Positions 16,541 to 31,063 of a stretch of 64,000 nt of DNA are shown piece by piece (position 1 is the first letter of the stretch; every line of letters starts with the position of its first letter). Below the pieces are notes generated by a model that had not been told where the DNA came from, did not search any database, and saw nothing but the letters and a program-made list of their open reading frames with translations. Location: positions 54,319,930 to 54,383,929 of the forward strand of contig JANCRA010000001.1 in assembly GCA_024362935.1 (NCBI GenBank), written 5' to 3'. A program made the position numbers and the translations under genes. This DNA comes from Setophaga petechia (Eukaryota > Chordata > Aves > Passeriformes > Parulidae).

Positions 16541-16705
16541 CGCGGGTCTCAGTTGGGTTTCTGTATTTAATGGCATTGTCTTTCATCCTCACTGGGGTAA
16601 AGGAAACTGTTGGAGTTGATTTTTCTCAGACCTGCTCTGTTGTCATGAAACTTGTGTGCTCAGGCGGAAAAGCAGCCGCCGAGAGCAAGAGGCAGCTCTG
16701 TGTCG
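16541..16705 (+). promoter_or_regulatory. CpG-rich intronic patch 100-260 nt upstream of the b-type exon
   Basis: Seven CpG dinucleotides fall in about 165 nt, while the surrounding intron is nearly CpG-free. Non-coding vertebrate DNA normally loses CpG, so retention can hint at constraint. The position just upstream of an alternative exon suggests a splicing or enhancer element. This is inference; conservation was not tested. Confidence 0.35.
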
Positions 16706-16735
16706 CAGGCTCTGTGCTATAGCATGATTGGATAA

Positions 16736-16990
<255 letters not shown>

Positions 16991-19900
16991 TAAGTCCCAC
17001 TGCAAAATCCCTGCAAGCCAAAATGTCAACAAACCATTACTGCCTCTCAGCAAAGGCCTTAGGTGAGAGCCACAGTAAGTACAGCATGAGGAGATGGAAA
17101 ACAGTGCCCCACACAGCTCATCAGCACTGCTTTCTGCAGCCAGTGACCACAGCTTTGTTGTCATCAATGTCTCTTTATTAATTTGGTGGTGTGTGTCTGG
17201 GAGGGGCGTGTTGCACAAGTGAGGGTTTTTTAAAGGTGGTAGAAGAGGAGGCACAAGTCACTGCTTACCTCAGGGAGAGATATTAGAGGTTCTGTGTTTC
17301 ACACGCATTTCTGCATCTCTGTGATACTCAGACATAAATCATAGAAATGCTTATTTGTTACAGACTCATAGGATTGCTTAATTGCTTTGTTTGGTTGCTC
17401 TTCAGGTGCTATTAATTTAGAAAAGTAGAAAATGGTTTCAGTTTGGGCACAGCTTCTTCCCAAGACTAAAATCATCATTTGGTAGTAATTTAATGACTCA
17501 GAAGTCTGGATGTTTCTTGGGAAACTGTTGTGATGGATTTGGGTCTGCCATCTTTTATTTAAGAACATGGAACTATTATGTGAAAGCAGAATATATTCTT
17601 GACATCAACAGGAAGTGATTTACAGATAAACACACTAAATCAGTGGACAAGCAGACTAAGAATATATTTGTTTTCCTTAAAAACCATTCTACAGTCAGCG
17701 CTGAGGCAGCCATATTTCTTATTTTGTTTCATGCTTTATTGAAGCACTTTCGTATTTATCAGATTGTGGAACACTTCCTTGTGTATAACAATAACTGAGA
17801 TCTGTACATGCTTGATCTAACTCCAATCTTTTACTGTCCATAGGATCATGAATATGAGAAATGGACAAGGCCTGTGTATGAGTTTTCCTTCTATTTTAAA
17901 TTCTGTACTTAGATGACAGAAAAGTTTCCAGTCATTATTAATTTTTATGTAAGTTTCTTTGAGTAGATGTGCAGGTACACTTGTGTGTATATGCACACAC
18001 TTACCAGCTCACTTCAGCACTTCTGACCTCATTTACATTTTAAAGGGTTCAATATTTTGATCAAAATGTGGAAAAAGTATCATCTGAAGAGCTTTAAAGA
18101 AACGAAAGCAGGTAATTATATCATTAATATTTTCACAACCTTGCCTATTAAGATTCTAACTTGTGTCTTGTCTAAAATGCTGGGTGAGCATGCCCATACT
18201 GAAATGAGCAATGCACTTTCCTTGTGTCTTTGTATGATCTGGAGCACATCTCCTCTGCCTGTGTGAAAGTAAACGTTTCCCTTCTGTGTGTTAATGGAAA
18301 TCATTAGCAGCAGTTTGGGCTCCAGATCTGCTATGCTTCTCTTTCCTGTCAATGTGGAGTCAAACATTTAAGCATCCCTCAGTGGCGTAGTCATAACTGG
18401 CTTTATGTTCATAGCCCTACATTTTATAAGCTGGCATTTAAAGATATTCCCAAATAAGTCCAAAAAGAATTGAATATGTCTTAAATAGCACTTCAAAAAC
18501 TGGTTTCTTTGACACAGCTGCACGCTTGTTAAAAAGAACTTGCACAAAGCCTCTATAATCAAAGCATTGTCTACCATCTATTATTGCAATAACTCCACAG
18601 AAATTGTCATTACCAGCTGCTGATTTCTTTGGGATTGGCCTGTAATTGAGTTCATGTTCTTCATTTTTATTTATGATACATTGCTAGACTTTCTCTGTGT
18701 TTTTTGTACCTCTCTGCTTTTCTTCTGCTGTTCCATGGCTGCCAATTCCATGGACAGAGAACAATGCCATCGCTTTCTTTCAGGCTGCTTCTCAATGCCA
18801 CCCCATCTCCAAATCCATCCCCCACACCCCTTCCCTGCTGCTGAGCAGCCACGAGCAGGGGTTCAGCACTTCTGGCTCCCCTGCCCATCTGTGCAGCTGA
18901 GAACCAGTTGGGAAGCTGCAAGCTCCAACCCAGCCTGCTGAGATCCATGACCTCGTGCCATCCTCTGCCTTAAACCTGCACAGAAAATGCTTAGCTTGCT
19001 GTAAAAAAGATTATTTCTTCTGAGGAGTGATGCAGTTGGGCAGCTGGATAATTCCATCAGCAGGGACTCTAAGCCCTCAGAGCTTGAAGGCAGCTACTTA
19101 AGGATGTGTTTAAGTTCAGGAGCAAGTATAATTAAACATCCGTTTCTTTAAAAAAGTTTCCTCTTTGACATAAAATGGGTTAAGCCTGGCAATGTACCAG
19201 AATCTGCTATCAGCAATTTTTCGTAACAGGCAGTGTTTCATTTCTCATCCACACTGTGTTTTGAAGAGTATTTAATACTAATTTGTGTCAATTTTTATGC
19301 ATAAATAACCATGAAAAGCAGTTTTGAAGCTAAAAGATTGAATATTCATGAGAAATGCACTGTCAGTCATATATTTGACTGCACAATTTACTCTTTGCCA
19401 TTTTCCAGTGGTTAAGGAATGCAGGTCATTTGATGCTGTTACACTTTATACAATTAAACAGTCCATTCAGCTAACTTTAAGAATTTCAGTATCAAAATTC
19501 AGAAGCAGAAAAGCAGAAAATGCCTCTGAGTAAGTGCAGAGTGGAGTGCTTTGCTAGGCGGCTGCTTTGTCCTACTCCCGTAATCCATCTGAATTCACTG
19601 AAATCACTGGGGTGAAGCTGAGAACAGAACCCACCTCTGTTCTCTTTTAAACTCCCAGTTGGGAAGAATGGTTGTCAGTGTACAAAATCCTCATGGTCTT
19701 TACTGATCCCCAAAATTTTACTGTTTCTCCACCATTTGTGGTGTATGCATGTGATGCACTTAATTTGTGTGCTACAGCTTTTTCAATGTTTGCAGCAGTA
19801 GTTCTGCTTTCAAAAAGCAATCAGCATGAAGCTTGCACCTAAATTGTGCCTCCAGCAAGGACGTGATGTGTTGTGTTGCCTCAGGAACAATGGGATAAAC

Positions 19901-20490
19901 TGGCGGTACCTGAGTCCGACTCTTGTTCCACATGTTCTCCTCACGATTTCATGAGGGAGACTGTTAACCTTTTCTCATTGCTGCATGGATGATCTGGAGG
20001 AGTGAAGAAGGTGCCTGGTCCTCTGGTGAACTGTGAAAGTGTAGTTACAAATTTTTTTTTAGCCACTGCAGGCATTTTGGGCAGACAAGGATAAATGTGC
20101 TTTTAAATCCTGTACTTGGACTAGCTCAGGGAGCCAAGCATGTATTCAGTAGAGAGATGTGATGTCAGCTGCTCTTAGTATATGTCTGCACCAGCTTATG
20201 CAGTCTTATTCTACAGCTGCAATCATGCCATGCATGCTGTAGGGATTGGAGGATAAGGGGATTGCTGGCTCTTGTGCTCTGTGGAAAGCGTCCTTAAGTA
20301 TGTGCCAGCTCTCTTCTGCTCCCTGTCCCTGAGGGCAGCTTCCCACGGGGTCCTAATGTTCCAGACTCCTTAAACAGCTGAAAATTTACTTTCCAAAAAT
20401 TCGGGGTCCTGACTTTACTCTTCACCTGACCCATATCCCTCAGGACTGCAAACTCCACCAGTGCAGGATCACTGCAGCCCTGGCAGCCTT

Positions 20491-20588
20491 TAGTGGACTT
20501 CAGTGGTGTCTTGTCAGTGCTGGGTTATCAGCTGGGCTCAGTGATCCTAAGGGTCTTTTCCAACCTAAACAGTTCTATGACTATATGA
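20491..20588 (+). mobile_element. CR1 LINE fragment, extreme 3' end
   Basis: The sequence ends GGGTCTTTTCCAACCTAAAC then AGTTCTATGACTATATG, the CR1 3' terminus with the degenerate terminal octamer. Upstream GTCAGTGCTGGGTTATCAGC matches the CR1 subfamily with GGCAGTGCTGGGTTA. Only about 100 nt remain. It has the same orientation as the host gene. Confidence 0.8.
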
Positions 20589-21163
20589 AATTTCTCCCTG
20601 AAGTTATTAGGTATCAGTCATATCAGAGCTCTTGAAATCTTCAGCCAGTGGCAGGTGCAGCAGCAGATGTGTTTGTAGAGGAAGTTCTCCAGCCATCAAC
20701 AGATTTGATGAGCTTATACTTCAGCTGAGCTGCTGAAAAAATGCTGGGCAGAGCTTCAAAGCCATATTGTGGAATTCAAGAGATAAACAAGGTGTTTTTG
20801 AGCTCAGGAAGGACAGCTGAATTTCAGAAGATAACCAACATCATTAAAGATTCTCACAGAGTTGAAACTCCTTCAGCTGAGAAGGAGTTCAGTTGAGACT
20901 CAGTGCTCAGAAAGTGAAGAACATGACCAGTGTGAGATGAAGAAAATAGACAGAAATACATGTAAGACATCAATACTTTTGAAGGACCTCTTTTTTTAAA
21001 TCCACACTTCTAGCCATTTCATTTCAACAGAAACAGAACTGTTTTTCAAGTCTCATGTTCTGAAACAATAGTTTCACCTTTTGATAGATTCCTTCCAGGC
21101 ATAGAGTTAATTTACTTACAAACTTCACATCAAATTGATCTGCATTGCTGGTGAAATACAGAG

Positions 21164-21222
21164 CAGAAAATATACATATTTTCAATATGTATATTGAAAA
21201 TACTTTTTAATATACATATTTT
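21164..21222. repeat. AT-rich inverted and direct repeat
   Basis: The words ATATACATATTTTC, AATATGTATATTGAAAATAC and AATATACATATTTT form overlapping inverted and direct repeats capable of a small AT hairpin. This is low-complexity origin; no function is indicated. Confidence 0.6.
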
Positions 21223-22348
21223 GCCTAATAACTTTGTCTAGTCTCTGTTCCATAAACCAATGCTGCTGTATCGAGTCAGAATGATCTATAAAGTCCAGCA
21301 ATATTTGTACAGAAGTCATTATAGCACAGGGCATAATCTTTTTTTTTAGAAGATGAGTTTGTACTTTCTAGGATTAATGGCAAAATTATTTTCTCAGGCA
21401 TCAAAGATCTCAATAAGTTCCCTAAAGCTTTCTTTGCTTTATGCGGAAGATGCAGGGACTGTTCTGAAAACATAAGAGAACAGGTTATTGGAAACTGTTC
21501 CAGCAAACCTTCTAAGAACTAATGTTTTATACCTTTTCTTTGTCAAGAAATCTGAACTGGTGGAAAAAGACATAGAGCCTGCAGAAATTTTGCACAGAAA
21601 TCTACTGTAGTCTTACCTGTTAAAACAAATACGGATTTAAATGGTACAACAGTAAGAGAAACAGCATTTTGTGATTTTCAGGGTATCAGTGGCAGTTAAA
21701 AATCATAAACTCCTTATGAAAAGTAGCTTTGTATATTTGCCCAATATATTAGTTCTGCTTTAAATCCAAGATGAGAATTATACTCGATTTGAAAAGTAAT
21801 TTTTGTGTGGTTTTTCTGTGAGCAATAATGCTGAATGAGCAGTGGTTCCATGGAAACAGTGCTATTTGTGGATAAACCACCAAAAAATGAGTGCCCAGGC
21901 TGCAAAAATCTACTCCCAGCACTATTAAATGGATGAAAGGTTATTCATTGCCTATTAATTATTTTCAACACAGCAATGTAACACTTTTAGAAATGTTTGT
22001 ACTAAACACAAATTGTTTGAACTCTGGCAGTGTGCTAACAGCTTATCATTTTATCTTGGAAAACCTGCCATCTGTATGTAAATACAAGGAAAATGAGAAC
22101 ACTTGCTCATATCCAATAATACAACTCAGATCATACATTTTGACAACTGCTCTATTGCATATTTATTATATTTTCTCATGAAGATTTTTTTATTTCTCTC
22201 TTTATTCAGCCTTTTTGCTGACTTTCCATCCTTTGAGTGATGTGTACAGCTTCCACTCCTTGGAAGTCAGAGGAAATGTAGAGATAAAACTGATGATAAA
22301 GATTCATGAAGTATTGGTGAGCTGAGGATTACTGGAGGTGGCACAGCT

Positions 22349-22403
<55 letters not shown>
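22349..22403. repeat. (GATA)13 microsatellite
   Basis: Thirteen uninterrupted GATA units occupy 22349-22400 with a partial unit after them. This is a likely polymorphic tetranucleotide repeat in the large intron. Confidence 0.98.
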
Positions 22404-22837
22404 GAATATATAGAATGGTGTATGTTTTTGAATATTCTTGAACTTTGAGGCCAAAATTTGTTTTTCCTTAAACTGGGCAATTGAATAACTTAATTGTTGT
22501 AAAAACTCACTTGTAAAGGTCAAAAGGAACTTTTGAATAATTACACAAATGAAAACACAGAATGGTTCTGTTTTCACCTGATTCTGGAATAGGAGCAACC
22601 CTACAATTTCCAGGAACCTGTTCTCTATGTTTTGGGCTTGAGGAGTCTATTCTTGATTTCTTATCCAAGTTGTTGCTGGTACACCTGAGATTCAGAAGCA
22701 AACTAAGCTCATACCAACTTCACTGACAGTAAAAACAGAAACATTTTAGGATTGTGCTGTATCACTAAGATCCTACTTCCTATGTCAATTTATAAATTGG
22801 TGGCTTTTATAAACACCTGTAACATGCTTGTGGTGTA

Positions 22838-22999
22838 ACAGCTGTGGATGCCCCATCCCTGGAAGTGCTCAAGGCCAGCTTGGATGGGGCTTTGAGCAAC
22901 CTGGTCTAGTGGAAGGTGTCTCTACCCATGGCAGGGGACTTGGAATGAGATGATCTGTAAGGTCCCTTCCAACCCAAACCATTCTATGATTTTATGATT
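22838..22999 (+). mobile_element. CR1 LINE fragment, 3' end
   Basis: This is a clear CR1: GCTGTGGATGCCCCATCCCT, CTTGGATGGGGCTTTGAGCA, ACCTGGTCTAGTGG, then AAGGTCCCTTCCAACCCAAA and CCATTCTATGATTTTATGATTT. The two octamer-like units at the end are the CR1 3' terminus. The divergence looks lower than in the other copies. It is truncated at the 5' end and lies in the same orientation as MAPK10. Confidence 0.95.
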
Positions 23000-25900
23000 T
23001 GCTTGCTGCTGTGTAAGCACTGATGAGCAGCAACTGAATGGAATGCCAGCCAAAAAATTAGTATTTGAAACTTTTGGTCAAGGAGCCACAAGTGGGCATC
23101 CAAAATGTGAATGATGGCATCTGCACAATGAGCAATGCTATCTCCTAACTCCTGAATGATCAGTGGTAATCTTCTTAAGTAATTTATTTGTGCTACATGT
23201 TAGTTTTTGTTATCACCACAATGTTTTATTCCATATAAATAGCAATTATTATTCTGAACAGTGCACAATATTTTCTGTTGCAGTCTAGTTTTTACAAATG
23301 CCACATTCTTCTCAAAGTGTTCACCTTGGAACAGAAAATGCTTTATAGTTACTGTCTTGTCAGATGGTAGCATTTTCAATTCCTTTTGTGTGGGGTTTTT
23401 TTGTAAACTGCGTTGGCATCAATGTGTAAATTGTGGGACTGTGGGAAAAATATAAATGTGACACTGATGTCTCCCACAGTGAAGCTGGTTAGTGTCTTTT
23501 TTAGCAGATTTTTTTTAAAAAGAAGGGTCCAATTAAAATTAAAAGAAAAAAAATTGGCCTATCGTTTTTGCAGTTGTTGCCACAATTTGGTGTTGAGGAG
23601 GGAACTGCAGAGCTTTTCATAGTAATTATTCTAAATTTGACAAGTTACAAGCATTAAAAAATTTCCTGAAGTGGAGCAGTCAGTTTTTGTTGGTGGAATA
23701 TGCACATTTAAGGAGAAAACAATCAACAAGGTGGTTCCCCCAAGATTTTGAGATTGAAAAGAGATGATCTTCCCCTGTCTGCCTGTTACAAACAAAACAT
23801 CCTGTGTCTGTTCTGTTTTTATTGCGCCTACCTTAGGAATAGCAAGATTTGACACGTCCTCATTTTAATCATGTCCAGAAGCAGCACAGTTACCCAGAAA
23901 GAGCAAATCCTGCTCCTGCACAGCAGAGCTGGTGGGGAGGTGCTGCTGGGCAGGTGGAGCAGAGCAGCCCAGTGTGCCAGGCAGGGGAGCATGATTCCCA
24001 CAGCACCAGCACTGCCCAGCACAATTCCAGCAGCTCTCTTACAAACAGCCATTCTGGCACAATTACTCCTGCTTCCCACATCACAGTCCATTGATACTGC
24101 TCGAGGAGCATTTCAGAAAAAGGCTTCTCTTTCAGATGAACAAACATGAGAGATTAAGTTATTTGTATTGCAGTACAACTGAAGCATCCTAAGGCAAACA
24201 GTAACTCCTCCTGCAAAACCTTGCTGTTGAACTTAACAAAATACAGTTTTTTGCTCCAAAAAAGAGTGTGTTTTACCCAGACACATCATGAAAAGGAAAA
24301 AGAAAAATTGTTGTGATCTTGAGGCTAGATAGGGAGACAATAATTTGTTGTCTAAATTATTTTTTTAATTACAAACTACTATTTTGTACACTGTAGAAAT
24401 GCTTTTAATATTTTCTGATTGAGACAGAGAAGCATTGTAAATTTTCTCTTACAGCCAAACTGAATTTCCTTATAGTTGTATGGAAATTATCAGGAGTTTT
24501 ATTTATCTGAGGTTTACAACTGAATGAACAAACCACTGTTTTTTAATCCATACTTTTGAACTATATTGCATCAATGCACACAGAAAAAATAAATACAGGT
24601 ACACTTTCAGCCTCTGCCTCGAAATAGATGACTTTACTGTGAAATCTGATTTTTTTTGAAAAGAAATGCTTTATTGTTAATTCACAATATTATTTTCCCA
24701 CTAAATTTTTATGCCTTTGCTTTAGAAAAATATGTCACTTAATCTGCAGTTCAGCTTTATGGTGTTTTCCAAATAGATAGAAAGCAAAGGAGGACAATCC
24801 TTAGGAGAGTATGGAGCTGATAAGAGAAAAGGTGGTGTGTGAGCTTGAGGCAGCCCAAGGCCTGAGTGATAAACCTCAATTCAGAAAATACTCACTTTAG
24901 ATCTATTTTCTTAAATCTTTGCTGTAACCCTGTGTGGCCATCTTAATGCTACTAAATGCCATATTGTTAGTGCCAGAGGCAAGCTAATAAATCCAGATTA
25001 GATCCTTTCTTCTGTCTTAAATCATACAGATGCTGTTGGGAATAGTTGACACGTTTTCCTTGATCTTGCTTGGGGCAATGGACAGCTGAACTGATTCAAA
25101 TAGCTTTTAAGCAGAAATTCCATCATTTTCCAGAGCTTTGGGTTGGAATTCTTTCCAATTGTCAGTCTGTCTAACATTTGCTTAATTTCAAGGGGAAAAA
25201 CAGGGTCCTCTTTTTCTCTTGTTCTTTAAAGGATTTTTTTCCTTTTTTCTTTCTAGAAAACTTCTGTCAGAGTTATATGATAACCAACTTTCAGTACCAT
25301 TTTTTCAATAACATCAATAGTTACAATCTCTAATGGATTCATTTCACCTACTGTAGATTTTGATTCACATTAGGTCTGTCCTGTAGTAACATTTGTTTTC
25401 ATGCAGAATTCCTGAAGCTAATGCTGGCTGGCAGCTAGAGAAAGCTGTTTCTTTGCTTTGATGTGTAGACCTCAGATTTTTTTCCAAGGCACTTTTTTTT
25501 TAATCCTGTACCATGATATGTGCAACTTCTCATCCCCAGGTGCATCACAGATGCATCACATGTGGTGACTGCATAAGACATTGCAGTGAAATGGAGCTGG
25601 ACCATCATTCTGCAAAAACTTTATTACATTCTTGCACATTTTCATGTATTGGACGTCAGAATATAATCCAGTGTTTTTAAGGTCTAGGTAAGGGGAGAAC
25701 CATTACTAGAGAGAAAATGTGTATGTCCAGCTGACTAAAACATTATCTAACTGCTTTCACTTAGCATGGTTTTGTTATTGCTATGATCAGGACAAAAACA
25801 GTCCTGAGTGTTCCATCATGTCGGTTTGTGTGTGTGTGTACATGTAAATGTATCTAAAAAGCAAATGAATGTATTTTATTTAAGGGTTTTGGCAGTATAT

Positions 25901-28363
25901 GAACAACATAAGTCAGAAAAAACACAGTAAAGAAGCACAATTACCCATTCAGATTATTCATTACTCAAAACCAGTCCCTGAGGTTGCTGTGACATAAAGC
26001 CTGACCTTTTGGCTCTTGGTAAGAGCAGGGCTGCAAAAGGTCCAGTGCTATCCTGCAAATCAAGCCCAGTCAAGGAGCAGGACATGGTGGCTCTGCCTGT
26101 TCCTTGCCTTTGGCTCTGGTTTTTGCAGGGATGACTCCATCTCAACATGTCCCAGTTGTGGGTGGTAGTCTGCTTGTGTGCTGTCTCTTAGTGAGAACTT
26201 TTCTGTCAGCTTAGAAGAAACATGTGCAGCGGGAGCTGAACTGTTGTCTGTGGATTTTCCTTCTCCCTTCTCTGTCACCACTGATGGTGGTTCCCATCAT
26301 GTAGGCCCTACTCTGGGAACGTCTTGTACCCCTTTTCCCTTATTGCTCATGTCTAGGGCATCTTATTACATCTTCCCTCTCAGTGTGTCCAAGTCCCACA
26401 TGATTCTGTGATCCCACAGATCAGTTTTCCTTTGGCCTTCACTAAATGCGTGGGAGATGGTTCACCTGCTCTGTACAGGGGTGACCTTCTTTGAGCAAGT
26501 CCTGTGTTTGGCCCTCCCTGTTTATCAAACACTTCACTCAACATGCACAGGTAATGCTTCCAGTGATGATTTTAGAGCTTGGCACTCTCACCCATTTAGC
26601 TTTTCTTGGCACAACTAACAACCTCTTCATTTCTGTACTCTCTGTTCTTCTCTGCAAAGCATTTGCACACTCTGTATTCTCAGGTTCCTCAGAGAGTTGC
26701 TTCTGAAGCAGTTCAGCTAGCAGTCACTGAGGGGTCTTGACTTGAACACAAGTTTAAAATGTCAAATGACTTTATTTTCTAATGAAATATTTAATGAAAT
26801 ATTCAGGCTACTCTTTGAGCAGCTGTAGTCTTAGATAACTTTACTGTTGTTGCAATTGTTCAGTTTTCTATTGAGAAAAAAATATTTTTCATGGACAACA
26901 CAAGATAAGCTACATACAACCTACAGGGGGTGTGTGTGGGAGGGGCTTTTCTATATAAATATTCATGTTAGTTTTAAAAAATAAGAGGTATTCAGAAAAA
27001 TCTTTCCAGACTGCTGCTATTTCTAGCAACCTTTTTCAGCTGAAAGTAAAACTATTTAAACACTGTTTTAGGATACTTAAAGCATATGTTTAAGTTATTT
27101 TCATTCCTTTAAACACTTTTGATTAGTCAACATGCAATTTTTAAATTTATTAACTTTTTAATTTGTTGAAATAAGATAGTTCAGGTAAATCCAAATTTAC
27201 TCTGTCTTTACTTTCTAAGATAAGTGAAAATACTGTTTTCATTTCTCTAAAATAAAATACTTTTTAAAATCTGAAATTGCTACTGTAACCAAGAACTGGG
27301 TTTTGCTTGACTAAATTTTTTCTGTTATCTGTCTTAATATTTGGAAAACTCCTCCACACTTACGATACTGGTGAAAATAATAACTTAAAAGAATACCTTA
27401 AAAAAAAGAAATCTCTGTGCTGAAATGCTTTGAATGTTTGTCTTTTAAAAGCCTTTTCTTTCCAGTGTGTTCTCAGCAAAACTCCCTTCATCATATTTCT
27501 TAACATCAGTGTACCCATGGCTGCATGTAACCCTCCTTTGTTTTTCCCTGTGTAGTCATCAGGTTGCTAGCTCTGTGAATTAATGCAATGTAGAGATGCT
27601 ACTGATAATTTGCTTTTTTTTTTGGCACAGTCAGTCTTGTTCTGAATGTGGCTGAAAGAGCTACAAAAGACCCATCAGGTGCCTAAATGTTAGCACAAGA
27701 AAACTAAAATATCAACACCTCAAGAATAAAAAAGCTCAGTAGGAAATGCTTGTAATACACTTTCTTTTTAGGCATTAAAGCCTGTTTCCCATTAGCCAGT
27801 ATCAGATTAGCAAGGTAGCTGTCACTTTCTCAGTTAAAGAGAAACATCTGTCTACACCTGTGCATCATTTGTCAATAGAAAATAAGTCCCAGTGCGTTCT
27901 TACAAAATCAAACAAATTGTTTTTGAGGGGTTGCTGGCTGGCTGGTATTGGAAAAATTAGCATCAGTGAAGTTATTGGAGAGAGTAAAGTGCAAAGCAGA
28001 TGAGTGGAAGATTTTTGTCCTGTGCAGAACTTCTTTAAGCCAGCTGGGTCTCCCTCTCCACAGACTGAATAGGGAGGCAGGTGCACATGTTGTTCTTCCA
28101 AGCTGAAGTAGTGACAATTATCTCATGTGAAAAAAGGGAGTGCAAGTCACTGGATTTCAAGGTTAAAAAAAAAAAAGGTAACAAGTGTAGATGCAAAGAG
28201 AAGAATCTATGTGTCGTTCTGTAGAGGTCATGGTTTTAGAACTGCACAATGTCCTGAAGTTGTGTAAGAGTTTTTCCCTTTGCAGGCTGTTGGACCTGGA
28301 GGAATAGTGAGAAGGAAAGATAGCGATTGTAAAGATGTTATGAGGAGAGTGAAATATCTCTGA

Positions 28364-31063
<2,700 letters not shown>

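Noticed and set aside
18654..19057. Open frames on both strands
   Set aside because: Same composition effect as at 23.9 kb; there is no conserved motif or splice logic.
22329..22598. Minus-strand open stretch with repeated YLSI units
   Set aside because: It is simply the translation of the GATA microsatellite.
23849..24149. Open frames on both strands
   Set aside because: A local GC-rich, stop-poor composition opens four frames at once. There are no protein-like features.
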